Shown: positions 20,745 through 33,773, counted from the first letter of the stretch. The stretch: DNA of 64,000 nt from Acanthaster planci (GCF_001949145.1 NW_019091362.1:310670-374669), one strand, 5' to 3'. Program-made: numbers and translations. The notes: generated by a model not told the origin, from the letters alone.

Positions 20745-23700
20745 ATACCGGTATGCATAGTACATGTACTGGTGTATGTATTGGCCTATGATTCCAGTCC
20801 AAGGTTGGGCCCTTTCCAATGAACCTGTGCTGTGGTGAAATTGTTTTTGTAATTTTAAACTTTTTTCCAGATTTTTATGTTCACAAAATAGCAGTAAGCA
20901 CCACACTCAAAAAAGCCAAAATTCTATGAATATCTCATTTGCATGTAAAAGTACCTTCACAAATCACATTTTTACTAAGAAACTTCTGAAATTTTTCTAT
21001 TTAAGTGTCCATTTACATTGTATGTGCTCCTTGCCCCACAAACTATTTGTGGAGACATAAGTACTCCCTAAACAAAAATTAATAGTAACGACAGTAACAA
21101 TTTGAGACCTGAAGAGAAAGCCCTAACAATTCTGAGAATAATGCAACTGAATTGACTTTGGCACAACTTCTTCTACATGTACGTGCCAATAAAAACCTCT
21201 TCTTAATCTGTGGGGGACATTAGGTCACTTTTTTTTCAAGGAAGAGTTTTTAAAGGGAAATGAAGCAATGTCAAAGTATAAAGAAACAACAAACTTCAGT
21301 TCTGAAATGGGGTCAGCTATAAATTTCCATCTAAATGGTACTGTCAACCAAGGAAATGACAATAGACTGGTAAACCAATGCTTTATCTGGTTATGTGGTA
21401 CCGGTAGAACTACAGATGGTAAATTTCATGATTTAATTTTTTTTCTGATGCTGCCATTGCAATCATCACAAATTCAGTGGGGAAACTAAGTCTGAAAATT
21501 GCCTGATGTAATTTTTTTTCCAATTTGTTAGAAAAAACCACCAATTACCAGATTCACTACACTAAAAATAAGAAGGTGTGACCTTAAGGAAGGAATGCCA
21601 TCCCTAAAGCTACGTGTAATAAGTTTGTATGGTGAGATTGCTGACTCATGAATAGGAATAAATTTTGTACAAAATAAATTTTGGAACTTACACTGCTTGA
21701 GGTGTACACGAATATTTGTAAAATGAAAGCCTTTTCTTTACTGACTGATCAACGAATATGTAACTGCGCCGGTACATGGAATGTTGCAAAAACTGCCTTC
21801 GTTTTTACAAATATTCAGTTGACTGTAGGAATAAAACCTCAGTCTATTTTCAGACGGCATTTTTCTTTCAGGGTAAAAGGTTATGGAAAGAATTTGTAGA
21901 AGTCACATTTTTCACTTTCACAAAAGATATGCAGACATTATTTTTCCATTTGTCTGGGTTTTTGGAATGTTTGGCAGTGCACATGACGTGTCCCTATCAT
22001 AAGAGTAGATACCGATGGGAGTGATTCTACCAGACAGAATTCATTGACCTGAAAGGCACAGCTACATGCACATGTATGTCATTAAGAAAGTGGGTAAGAA
22101 CACAACTTGCCTCACACGATGAACATCGAACAAAAGAAGCACAGTGCAATAATAATGGACACTCATTGTTAGTCCACTGCGTTTCTTTGGTGACATGTTT
22201 GTAGTGTCACTTCCAAACAAATAACTTGAAGGGCGTGTCAATCAAGATTCCTGAATTATTCATAAACCAACTGAGGTTTCCAACATGTACATGTAAGCTT
22301 GAAAACTTCAGGCTTCAGAAAAGTAACAGATGTATGAATTGAAGGTTCCCAAGGTAATTATACATTACAGACAGACTCCTTGGCAAAACCTTCCATAAAT
22401 CATTTCAGTGAGTGGCTGGGTAGTATAAAACACATGTCTCCTTTTTTGACAATACCGGTATTGTTTTGTGGATTTTTTGTTTTGACGATACTGCTATCAC
22501 CATATATTGGAGACTGCAAAACACTGCAACTCTGCATGAACGTTCACCCTGATCGCAAGATGCTCATACATCTTGTGATGACTGAGTTATGACATACATG
22601 TACCAGTACATGTTCATGATGTTGTAAATATTAAGAAGTTTTCCATTCCAACAATGACCAAATGTTTTGTAACTGATGAAATGCATGCATTGCTAGTGTA
22701 AATAAGTCTCAAAAGTAGGTATTAAATTTCAAATGAGACGAAATTTGCAAGTCCCTCATTAACACCTATTAACTCAACTAATAGCATGCAAGTTCATGCA
22801 TCACTTTTACATGTACACGTATGCCTGACTGAGAAGGAAAAACATCTAGTGCACTAACAGGGTTCATTCAGACATTGCATATTAAACAAATACTGAATGT
22901 TACACATTCATGCCATGGACAGAATTTCATTCAGTAGAGTGAAATTTTCTATTCCTACATGTACATGGCCTCACCTTGCAGAGTAGAAGATTCAATTCAC
23001 TTCAAAAAACATATTCTTACCACTCCTGAACATGCAACATGACTTTAACCCTTGTTGCAGTTCTGAACTTTTCTTGGATTAATAGGGTCCCTTCTTTTGA
23101 CATCACAGTCATGTTATTCCTACAAGTGGCTGCTAAAACTATGGTTAGTTTGTAACTAACTACAATCGATTTGCCAAACACTGCCTTTCATCTTTTGATT
23201 AGAGAACAGAGGATTGAGTTGTGCACTGCACTCTTATCAATACAGTTTTCACAATGTGCACTGTCAACCTGATGTTTTTTTCAGTCCAGCCCATATTTTA
23301 AATTATGTTGATGATGTATTGACGGTGTACCTTTGTGGTTTAGGCTATAAATAATACAACTATGCAAGTTGTGTTGCACAGGGAGTTGACATTAGTCAGA
23401 CCATGTAGGCCCTCTATATAATCACAGATCTACTGGAAAACCCCGCAAAATCTTAGACCGTTTAAACACTGGATGACAGGGCACGAGACTTGTCCGGTTA
23501 TTGTTTGCCGTCCATCAATGACTCAGCATTGTGACATCATGGAATCGCCCTCGGAACATACATGTACAATGAGGCCATCATAAACAACACCCAGTTTGAA
23601 CACATCGCGCTGTACCATTTTTGTATAGTCAGTAGGTTCTTGCGTTTATATCCTTCCTGTGAACGTGAACATGTACTTGCAACCATTTCTTTACGTATTA

Positions 23701-24744
23701 CGTATTGTATTCGTATTGTTTATCCTTAACTTTTTATTTCTTACGAATTCACTTCGATGAAAATCAGCACCACCACCTCTGTTTTGAAATACATGCACTA
23801 TACAGTACATACAAACACAAGTCAGAAATCCAGACATAAAATTATACATTTTTTCTTTTCATTCACAAGCTCATACCAGCGACTGAGTATGAGAGGTATA
23901 TGTTTTTATAGTTCAACATTCAATACGCATGCAGAATAATCATGAATCAAAAGAATATTTTCAATCGCGAGTACGTCCCTCAATAATGGAGCACCCCTAC
24001 GAAACATGGTACAGGTAAGCTCCTCAAATTATGCTAATGAGGCTGAATTTTAGCTAAATCAAGAAGTAATGTGAGTGGTCCATGCATTAACAAACTCACT
24101 GGACTCCAAATAGAGTCCACCTGTAAGAAGCAGAGGCTCACGACAGGCATGCCAATTCTCAAGCAGGAAGGGAATTAACAACAGTGTACAGTGAAAGAAC
24201 CCTTTCTTTGGTTGAGACAGCTCTCTAAAACATTGAGGTTCAAGACATCGAAGAAGCCAATTTTCTTAGTATTTCTGTCACTGGGCCTGCATTATACTGC
24301 CTCGTTGAATGATTACTTAAAATGATTTTACAGTGGTGCACAACGTCTGTGTGGTGCTATATACCCATTTGAATGACACGTTTTGCAAAGGCAGGTCTTG
24401 TATGACATTTTGTCTGTAAGGCAGCATGGGTAAAAAAAGCCAGTTTAAGCAATCAGAAATAAGGGAGGGAAGACTGAATATTAGACTGTTAACATGCCAA
24501 ATCATGGAAATGTAATCAAAATATTCAACCAAGGTACCAAAGTTACACACTGAAAAAAAATAAGTTGCCATGATTGATTGGTTTCAGTTTGGTTTTCCTT
24601 GAGAATAATGCATTTTCTATGGGTGGTCCTAAACTTTTGCAAATGATTGTACATGTATATCCCAAGTCAGAGCCCAGTATTGACGGAGGAGTGTACCTGC
24701 ATGAAAGGCCTTGTTTACAGATCTAGCCAACAGGGCATAGACAA

Positions 24745-25297
24745 CTTGACTGTTTAAAATTTGAATTAGGACAACTCAACCATTGAAACAACTCAACTGT
24801 GGGACAATCGACCATCTATGCCTCACATGGACAAACAACTCGACCGTAAGGACCAGTCATCAATTGAGACAAGTTGACTCGCAAAAAAGAGAAAAGACTG
24901 AGGACAGATTTACCATCTCCAACACTGGCAGACTAGCAACCAAGGCGCCTTGGTCATGTTTGTATCGCGGACGGTGTGTCGCATTACCACGCATTCCACG
25001 TCCCTGTTGCAGCCTTGCCAAATGTTGGTTGGGGTGCTGATGTGTCCTTCATTGGTCCTGTACATGCTGCGTCGCCAGAACCCTATGCATGGTATTCACA
25101 TCATTTCTAGCAAGTCAACTCGCAATGTAACAAAACACCCACCACATCAATATGCAATCTATGTTTACTGCCATGTACTATGTCATGTTTATGCCTTGCA
25201 CGGTTGACTTGTGTTAACAAATGACGTAATATGATTGAGTTGTCCAAAAGATCAAGTTGTCTTAACGGTCGAGTTGTCCCGAGTCAAGTTGTCCTAT
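24745..25297. mobile_element. Inverted-repeat element with multiple subterminal ACAACT(T/C)GAC motifs
   Basis: The left 100 bases carry acaacttgac, acaactcaac (twice), acaactcgac and acaagttgac. The right 60 bases carry the reverse forms (gagttgtc, caagttgtc, tcgagttgtc, tcaagttgtc). The layout suggests a non-autonomous DNA transposon with transposase-binding repeats at both ends. Superfamily unknown. Confidence 0.55.
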
Positions 25298-26063
25298 ATC
25301 CTATGTACATACATGTACTGTGTACATGTACAAATACATGTACCAGTATCTAACGGTATACAAATAAAAGTAATGGGAGAATACCCAGTCATTCGAAAAT
25401 ACACCTCTGAAATCACAGGTTACGTGGGTACGAGGTGGAAATCCCCACCCCACAGTTTGGGGAATGTTAATTTTGGGGCCCCCTGTTTTTAGTTATTTTT
25501 ACCTATAACAATCGGCCCTGAAAAAGAGTATTACTCGAGCAGTGTCTCTTGATTGTCATGGCTCTATTTGGGTTACATTTGGAAGAGTTATTTGGGAGCA
25601 AAATAGAACTCTTTTACCCCATGTCCGTCAATGTAAATGCACAGTCAACTTGACGCAGACTGTACGAGTTCTGGTTACACTTTCAGTTACAGTATTCTCT
25701 TCATCAATACTCTTAGTCCTCAATCTGGTTATCTCGACCAACCAGATACTGGCTTTCCCATGAAACTTTCCAGTAACCAATCATGAAACTTTCCAGTAAC
25801 CAATCAGAGACAATTATTACCAAGCAGGTTTCACAATATCGCCATATGGATGCATACCATGCAAGCGCAGTCTGGCTGTTTTCTTCAATACTCTTACTCC
25901 CCTGTCAGCTCATTTCGACCAATCAGAGAGATCAGCTTTCTAATGAAACTTTTCAGTTGCCAATCATGTTTATTTCTAGTGGACGCAGTTTCCCGTAATA
26001 CATGTAATTGCCCTCAAATCTCAAAACCCTGCCCTCTTTCTACAAAATTAACCCTGCAGTTCA

Positions 26064-26496
26064 GCGGGTCATGCTATTTAGCGTCAACAAGCGTCAACAA
26101 AGCATCAAGAAGTTATTCAAGCATATTTATGCAAAAAATTATATGTACATGTACAATATTAACTGGGCATCTACGAATCATATTCACTGTATCACATTTA
26201 TCTAAAATGATATTTGAGTGTGGCAATTTGAGTGACAATGTCAAACCGGCCGCCCTATTGTTACTGCATGGACAGCAGAAAAAAGAAAGATGGCGGCCCC
26301 CTCACATCGCAAATTTTTGTTGTCGTGTGTGAATCTGGAATAAAATTCCCTGGTTTTCTTACACAGTGGAACATGTTAGCGTCTGTAAATTATGATAAAA
26401 CCACTCTGAAACCTCTGGAGGTTATTTTCAAGTTGTTGACGCTTTCTTGACGCTACTTATGTGTGTTGACGCTTGTTGAAACTAAATAGCAAGACC
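26064..26496. mobile_element. Inverted-repeat element with GCGTCAACAA motifs
   Basis: The left end gtcaTGCTATTTAGCGTCAACAAGCGTCAACA and the right end, reversed (TTGCTATTTAGTTTCAACAAGCGTCAACA), are inverted repeats of about 30 bases. A further copy of the TCAAGAA-type motif lies inside each. About 430 bp, no coding capacity. Confidence 0.6.
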
Positions 26497-27378
26497 GAGA
26501 TCATCAAAATAATATCACTGTCACGTACTTATTTTTGTAGGCAAGTCTGAAAGCTGATATAGAAGAGGGATCCTACTCCTAGAATAAGCCCTTTTCACGT
26601 TTAATGTGTACACGCTCAGAAGATTTAGGGGACAAATTCACGACAACGTTGTTGCGTAACGTTTGGTGAATGGATGCTCACAATTGTTATTGTCGTACAC
26701 AATTTGTTTTCCTCTAGCTTTGTTCACTTTCTCGCCTGGGGGGCTAATCAACATGGTGATGGAACGGGAAATTGGCTTGTGGAGGGTGCCTTACAAAGTA
26801 ACAAACTCCCACACCACCTACACAGTTCTGGCATGTCTGGGGGGAGGAAATCCCCAGAACAATGTGGCATTTTGACCTCATGATAGTCCGCAACAAGGTG
26901 GATCACGCAAAGTGGCGAGGTATTCTGCAATTGAGCTGAAAAGAAAAACATTTACCAGTCATGAGAACTCGATGCGTCGTCTTGTTTTTGTACTTTCGGC
27001 TGAATGACCGAATTGGCATTTGTCATAACATCGACGTCACCCTCGAAGTCCAATCCACATTCATGTCGATGCGCCAGGCAACGCTTCATTGCAAATACAT
27101 GTAGGCCTACTAGGCTACCCCGATTTTTCGCAAAACAAACATCTGAAGAAAAATATCTCTGTTAACCACACTCAACCCGTTTAATACTTTGGCTTTGACA
27201 TTATCAACCAAAACCTAGCCGAAGTAGAGCCACACGCATTGATTAACTTTCCGAACTAGGATTTAGTACTAGTAAGTTGTAACACGCAAATGCACGCTCG
27301 ATCTGTTGAGGCTGGGAACCACACCATTCAAATAGCACCTGACTACATAGCTCCAGGCAAGCTAAGCGCAACTATACC

Positions 27379-27559
27379 CAGCAAGAAATGAGACCGAGGG
27401 GTACCCCCCCCCCAACAAGTCCAATCCCTATACACATTCCAGACTATTGTTACTTAACACATCCCCCCAAGATGTCTGAAAGGAATTCCCCAGATTCCTG
27501 TGAGACAATGACTAACACAAAGCGGGGGGGGGGGTTCTCTCCGTCTCATACCTTGCTGC
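27379..27559. mobile_element. CAGCAAG MITE, copy A
   Basis: 181 bp. It begins CAGCAAGAAATGAGACCGAG and ends with the reverse of CAGCAAGGTATGAGACGGAG. C and G runs lie just inside the ends. Copies B (60505-60669) and C (61171-61350) share the interior block ccaatccctatacacattcc / agactattgtta. Confidence 0.85.
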
Positions 27560-28482
27560 ATATGAGCGCAACTGTACAGGCCGGTGCAGTAAACATGGTG
27601 AATAAAAAGTCCGTTGAAAAGTGTAAAACAACAAAATCCGGGGCTCAAGCCGACATTACTGGAGTTCTCAAACAAAAGTTAAATTATTGTCTCGACTCTA
27701 CTCTTTCCATTTCTTTTTAAATTGTTAATTGTTCTTAATCATTAACACAACACAAAACCACCCCTCGAAAAGTGATAGTTCCCAAGAATGCTCCGAGCCA
27801 CTTTTCTACTTTCCCGGGCACTGCGGGGACAGTTTTCCATCAGTAATTTTATCAACTCTGCCCTAGGATGGAAGCCTCCATGCTCAGGGAGTTGATCTTG
27901 GCCTAAATTTCCACAATCCCTCAATTCTATTTTTCTAAAGAAGCTGTGTGTCACTTTTTATGCAAGTTCACTGCACCCTTACAGTATTCGTGCTTTTGCT
28001 TGTCTGAAAGAAAACGAAGTTTGGTTTCAAATTTGAATGCCTGGATTTCCTTCCAACTTTTTTAATTTTCAAGGGCAGATCTTGGGGCCATGCCCCCCAA
28101 AGGAGGCTGTTTTATTTTGAAAAATAATCAAAGAACATTATGTAGCCTCAGTCTCACCCCTGAGAAAGTCAATGAGTTTTATTCTCAATTTTTTATGAAA
28201 GAACATAGGTCTATCTTTGGTCAATTTTATTTCCCCTCCAAAAGCGGGAAGAGGGCCTTCGTTTCTTGAAGGTCATAAAGACCAAAAAAGGCCCCAGAAA
28301 GACCATAAAAGGTATATAAATAAAAATCTATATTTTTCCTCCCTCCCTCAAAAGAGTTTGCCTTCCTCTCCCCCCCCCGAAAAAAAATCCGCCGCGAGCC
28401 TTTAATCAAGCCGCGTGTGGCACCTTGGTGCCTCAGCTGGTAACGAAAAGACGAGTGAAGCCAATCGCACTATAGGTACATA

Positions 28483-28626
28483 TAGAGTAGGGGGAAGATG
28501 CTGGGTCTAGTCCACGCCTCTTTTCCCTGTGTACTTACCCAGAAAAAAAAATTAAGATTTAAAATTACCAACGGGTACCGACCCAGTAAAATTTTTCAAA
28601 ACAACATTTTAAATCTCTTATTTTAT
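28483..28626 (+). repeat. Left terminal inverted repeat of the Polinton-like element
   Basis: It starts TAGAGTAGGGGGAAGATGC and includes CGGGTACC, CAGTAAAATTTTT and TCTCTTATTTTA. The same blocks occur in the same order in the reverse complement of 35631-35771. Confidence 0.8.
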
Positions 28627-30059
28627 GTGTGAAAACAGGTCACTGCCGCCAAGCCAAGGTCGTGACGTACTGTTGCCATGGTGCGGCGAAAATTGGAAAG
28701 TGCTTGTTGCAACAATCTACTGGTACGAGCAAGGATTGCTGATCAAACGTTGCTTCGCTCATGCGAAAAATAAAAAAAACAGCTTAAACTTGTTCAGGAG
28801 AACTACCGCCATTCTCTTTTTTACTCTCGCAGGCTATGATGCATCACCATACCAAACCTTACACCAACGTATCAGGTAAATGGATGTCTATTCTGATGTT
28901 AATTTTTAAAAAGAGAGAGATAGTTTTTAATTTACAAAATCCTTGATCTGTTATTTTTAATTTTTTTTTGATTAACGACAATGGAAATATCAAGACAAAC
29001 CAGTGCATGAGTTGACGTGTGTTATATCTTGCTCGAGAAAACTGCTGATGACTAATCGCTCGGAAGAAAGTTTTTAACTATCTACCTGACATGAGTAATC
29101 CGCCATCATTACCATTTTTACAAATGTGTATTGACGATAAGTGGAGTGGATGAAGTGGATGAAGATGCGGATGAAATAGAGGACTTGGAGGAGCAACCGA
29201 AACGGACAAAAAATACTGTTTCTGTGCAGTCTGTTGATGACAAACTAAAACAAGAACATCAACCACAACGAGGCAAGCATGAGGAACCATTCCTGCCTGG
29301 GATGATGCACGTTGAAGTTTATCTAAATTAGCAAAATGTGTAAAAGAATATAACGAGATATATAACAATAGAGAAAACCGTGCTCACTAGCTGGAAATAT
29401 CATTTCAAACATTTCAGCGAAACAAGAAAAAACGACAGGTACCTACACAAGATTTAAGTTATTGGCTAAAATAAAAATGTAGTGTTAAAAAAGGGCAAAA
29501 ACGTTAAGAGAATTTTATAAACTTACACCGATTATCCTCAATTACTTTGTTTCCGCTTACCGTTGACTTTTTTAAGAAAAAAATAACAAAAAACGTACAA
29601 GGATGTGTTTTAGTATTTGGCAAGATATTGGTTCTAATGGTCTAATCTTTTACGCTGTTGTTGTGATAACTGCGGACCCATGCATGGTATAACAAGGCGT
29701 AAGGCAATATCCCTCATTATATAATTTTAGGTTTTTTAATGCAACGCAAATTTTTCTAAACTTTATGAAGCGGCGGCTCTACCTGCTTACCGGCTGCAAA
29801 TAGCTTTTAGCCCAAGTAAGGAGGAGCGGTAGGCGGTGCTCTTACACTGTTCCTTGGTGGAGTGGGAGCCCACAGCCTAGAACAAACAACTCAGCGACTT
29901 TAATACAGCTTGATGTGATTCTCCAAGTTTTTTCAACAGATCTTTTTTTCGTCAAACATCTCCCTCGCGATAATTTTTGCTTTCTCTTAAAATATTGAAC
30001 AACTTGTTCAATTTCTGCCGTGTCTTGTTTTTAATTTCCTGAATTTTAGTACTTCCACA

Positions 30060-30420
30060 CACTCTCACGTATTCAACACAAATTCTTCATGAGAGATGTC
30101 GCCGTCGTTTATTGCGTGAGCCACGTATTCTTCTATCGTGTTTAGTTTGTCGTCGGCCAAAACTCGCATTTGATCGTGGTTCTTTAATTTCACGTTCAAT
30201 CTTTTACCTGCATGCCGAAGCAAACCAAACGCTCCAAAACCTACAGGTCACTTCTAAAACCAGTCCCACAGGAGCAGAAAGAGCGACCAAGATTGCTGGG
30301 ATACCCACTGTACCTGAAACAACAAGCCTACGGTTTCACTCCATATTCTGCCTATTTTATCGCGGTGAACAACCACTTAATTTTTTTACGTAGTTTCTCC
30401 TTTTTTCGCTCTGTCAAGAT
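30060..30420 (-). pseudogene. Fragment of an unnamed family found with cnidarian mobile elements
   Basis: Minus-strand reading gives a hydrophobic Gly/Ala/Val-rich stretch (VGIPAILVALSAPVGLVLEV), a frame change, then KLNTIEEYVAHAINDGDISHEEF. I recall the same order, hydrophobic segment then KLN-x-I...IS-x-(D/E)EF, from uncharacterised cnidarian proteins linked to viral-like elements. No function is assigned. Confidence 0.35.
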
Positions 30421-31562
30421 CTGAGATTTTATTTGTTCGACTTTGTGGAATCTGTAAATATTTGTTTCTTCTTTACTGTCGCTTCTTAACGGTAGAGAAA
30501 AGTAAAGGTTTTCACTCCTTTTTTTCCTTGTTTTATATTAAGCTTTAAAAAAGCCTTAAGCTTTGAAAAAACTTTAAGCTTTCAACAAAAACTTTAAGCT
30601 TCGAAAAACGACTTCTCCCCTGTTGGTTTTTTTTCAACCTAGTTCTCCATATGAAGGTCAAACTAGTTAAAGTTAAAGTCGACACTTCCCTCGTTTCTGT
30701 GAGGGCGCTCCTGGTTCTCGTTTTTTCCTCTTGGTTGTTTTTGTTAAATCCGTATTGTATAAATTCTAAAGCTAGTCTTCTACCTTCTGTGATGAATTCA
30801 CCTCCATCTCGCAGTAAAGCCACCAAGCTCGCAGCAGAAATTTGTTCATCGCTTAGTTCCCTTCAATACTATATTCAGAAATAGGACTAGGCCCTATAGT
30901 TTATCATTACTATTTTGGGGTGTCAATTTAAGTTCTGTTTCAATCATGCGCTTTTCTTTAAAACCTTTCCCTTTCATATCCGTTAACGGAATCGTGTAGG
31001 CCTAGTACTCGATGAAAACTTTTCCCGCTGGGTTTGGGTATTTCACCGATGGGCATTATTAACGGAAATTTCTCTTTCTCGAGCTCTTTCAGAGGGTCTG
31101 CCATCTGCATGCGTTTGCCAATCGATTTCGATGGCGTTGGTAATGTTAAATACCCTGCGCGGAACACAACTTTTTAATGCGCATGGATTTATAGTCGTCC
31201 AGGTTTTCATCAACGTCTTGCAACTGAAACGTCTGCTCGTTCTTACTCAAGTAAAAAGAGTGTGTTGTTACCACTTTTAAAAAGACCATTTTAAAAAGTT
31301 TTTTTAAAGAAACCATGGGAACCAATTTCAGTTACTTCCGTCGTGAACAAGGACAACTTTTTATTTGCTGAGTTTCCCAACTTGACAAAAGCTTACAAAC
31401 TCCCACGTGTGAAAACAGAGGAAGCCGTCTACCGTTAGACCAGCGACCCTTTAAAGTTGTACTGTGCTTCGACGGCTTTAGGAGTTGGTTGGGATCTTCT
31501 AAACGATTAGGTGTAGTCAACATAATCGTTCCCGGCACGCGTCTAAACTCGCTTTTAAACTA

Positions 31563-31844
31563 GACTTGGACGGTGTTTCAGACGATAACAGAGGCGTATA
31601 CAATAACATGGCTCGCAACTTGGTAAAAGAAATTAACGTCAGGCTTCAACAACACAGCGACCAGAAATATGGCTCACTTTGGCCTCGAAAACGTGCAGGA
31701 CAAACTCAGACTTGGAGCCGCAGATGGAAAAGACAAAGCGATCGCCGACGCGTTTGGTAACCACTACGCGATTCCTCTGGACATCGAACTGTTAACCGAC
31801 TACATTCCATTTTACTCCAACGCTTTGAAACAGCCTTCGACCTA
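31563..31844 (+). pseudogene. Capsid-like protein fragment (Polinton major capsid type)
   Basis: Two overlapping plus-strand frames are needed, so at least one frameshift is present. The second frame carries AIADAFGNHYAIPLDIELL, resembling a conserved segment of Polinton/adintovirus double jelly-roll capsid proteins. It then meets an in-frame TAA near 31842. Only a small part of the usual length remains. Assignment is by recognition of the motif, without a search. Confidence 0.5.
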
Positions 31845-31883
31845 AGAATTGTTTAACGTTTCAAAGATGTCTCCAGTATACCG

Positions 31884-32150
31884 TCAGATTTTTCGAACAG
31901 TGTAGTGCAAGTGAAAATTAAAGCCAAAGTTAATGTTGGCTTGCTTTGTAATCAGAGACTCAACAAACCGTTTTGAAGTGTCTGGTCCTCTATACATCTG
32001 TTGACTAGTGCACTTACCATCACATCGAACGCAACAACGTGAGAATAACCGCAAGATTTGTGCTCGCGTCTGTTTTTCTAGTATCGATTCAGAATCTGCG
32101 TAAATCATGAAAAGTGCATCTTGCTTGTGTTTGTAGATTTTAAACTTCAA
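31884..32150 (-). pseudogene. Type B DNA polymerase fragment (exonuclease region)
   Basis: An open frame of 88 codons holds IYADSESILEK, which fits the D-x-E exonuclease I motif of protein-primed family B polymerases of Polinton-like elements, then VRCDGK and MYRGPDTSKRFVESL. The polymerase palm and thumb are missing and the frame runs out next to the capsid fragment, so this is a deletion remnant. Confidence 0.5.
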
Positions 32151-32539
32151 AACGGTATAGTCTTTGTCCGGAAATACGAGTTACGATGAAGCGCTGTCTA
32201 TACCTTGACAATCTTGTTTGTGCGCGTCTAACTTGACTTAAAAATGAGAAAGACAATGTTAACCGAAATATATCTTGTGTTAGTGTGCCCTGGCTTCGCT
32301 AGATAGAAGTCGTGAAAATCTTTGATCCAACAACAGTGACTTGTTTCTTTGTCGGTAAACAAGAGTAAACTGATGGGTTCTTTCAAACAGTTTTCAGAAA
32401 CGTACAAAGGAAAAACATTGTCTTTTGTTATTTGTACCCAAACACGTTAATAGCCAAAATTTTCCGGGTTGCTACGCAGGGCTGTTGATCCACGGGGGTG
32501 GGAAATAAGGCGTTGATAAATTTTAACCCGTCATTTGTG

Positions 32540-33640
32540 TTGTAAGTAGATGTTCTATCTGACTTTTATAGTTGGAGTTGGCTTGAGCTATACCCAAGGC
32601 GGCTCTCAGAATCTTACTAACAAACAGATCACAGAAAGTTGTCTTGGAAGGAGTCTCTTCATCACCAATAGAAGTAACCTCTGGTTCGTGTACCACAGGG
32701 CACTGTCTTGGGGCCGTTGCTTTTCATACTATACCTCAACGACCTTACCTCAGGAATTATATTGGAAGTTAGGCTCCTAACAGATGACTGTATCCTGTAT
32801 CGAGAAATGAAGACAAGGAATGATGCTCAAGCTCTACCAGACGACATAAATACGCTCAGCAAATATGAGTCAAGTTGGCAGATGAAAATTAACACTGCAA
32901 AATGTTATACTATGCATATCACTCACAAGAAAAACCTATGTTGTCTACCTACATGATGAATGGAAAACCACTCGAGAAGACAAATAGCCATACTTACCTG
33001 GGAGTAGAAATAAATCATAAACTGAGTTGTGCTGATCATATAAGCAGTGACTCTTCAAAGGCAAACAAAATGCTTGGGTTACTCCGTAGAAACCTCTACA
33101 GCTGTTCTCCAAGGGTGAAGGAGATTGCCTGCAAAATCCTAGTCAGACCTAAGCTGGTATATTGTGCTAGCGTCTAGGATCCGTACTACCAAGATCACAA
33201 GAACAGACTAGCAGCACTCCAGCGGAGGGCGGCAAGATTTGTAGGCAGAGATTTTCGACAAAAAAGCAGTGTCTCCTTCATGATTCAAACCCTGCGATGG
33301 AAATCCTTAGAGGAGCGTAGGGCTACGACTGTACACTCACTTTATTTTATAAATCCATCCATCATCAAGTATCAGTGAAACACGGATCATTACCGGGTGA
33401 AAGCCGAAAGAGAGGGAATTACAACACGGAAAACATCTTCTATTTCCTTTTCCCACCAATCGATACAAAAAGAGTGTTACAAAGTCACCTTCATACCCAG
33501 GACCATTGTGAAATGGAAATATTTACCGGCCGAAATATGGGAAGCTTCAAATATTGATACCTTCAAAACAAAGTTGTCTAGTATTGACATAGGGGGACCC
33601 AGCACGTGTATTAGAGTCAGCTAGCCACCACGCACCTGCA
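32540..33640 (+). mobile_element. Truncated non-LTR retrotransposon (Jockey-like RT) inside the Polinton-like element
   Basis: Plus-strand frames give the later part of a reverse transcriptase. LGPLLFILYLNDL precedes LTDDCILYREM, a worn form of the catalytic FADD box. Next come WQMKINTAKC, NSHTYLGVEI, LAALQRRAARFVGRDF and, near the end, TFIPRTIVKWKYLPAEIW. At least two frameshifts and an in-frame TAG (33175) break it. The endonuclease and the 5' half are missing. It was probably inserted after the host element had settled. Confidence 0.8.
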
Positions 33641-33773
33641 ACTTAAAATGTCCAATAGTGGAGGTTGTTACAGTAATTACAAGAAGAAGACACCACCTGA
33701 TGCACTCTTGGACGGTGTTTACGTGAACAATAGCCTTTTTTTATTTTTAAGTACATGTACATGGGTAGTATAC

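Larger units (their letters stand above)
16563..28482. other. Gene-poor interval upstream of cry
   Basis: No coding region is recognised in about 12 kb. It may hold one or more cry 5'UTR exons and the promoter. It contains the SINE at 18491-18714, the hairpin at 19745, and inverted-repeat elements at 20494-20744, 24745-25297, 26064-26496 and 27379-27559. A short inverted repeat (cgaatatttgtaaaa / ttttacaaatattc) lies at about 21709-21815. Imperfectly duplicated CCAAT-containing stretches lie at 25700-25970. TACATGTA-type palindromes are frequent. Confidence 0.55.

Noticed and set aside
25850-26332. 160-codon plus-strand frame
   Set aside because: It overlaps the inverted-repeat element at 26064-26496 and shows no conserved motif.
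16563-28482. A second, tandem CRY domain upstream, as in anthozoan multi-domain CRYs
   Set aside because: No CRY-like segment was found upstream of exon 1 or downstream of exon 11, and the single-domain model is complete.
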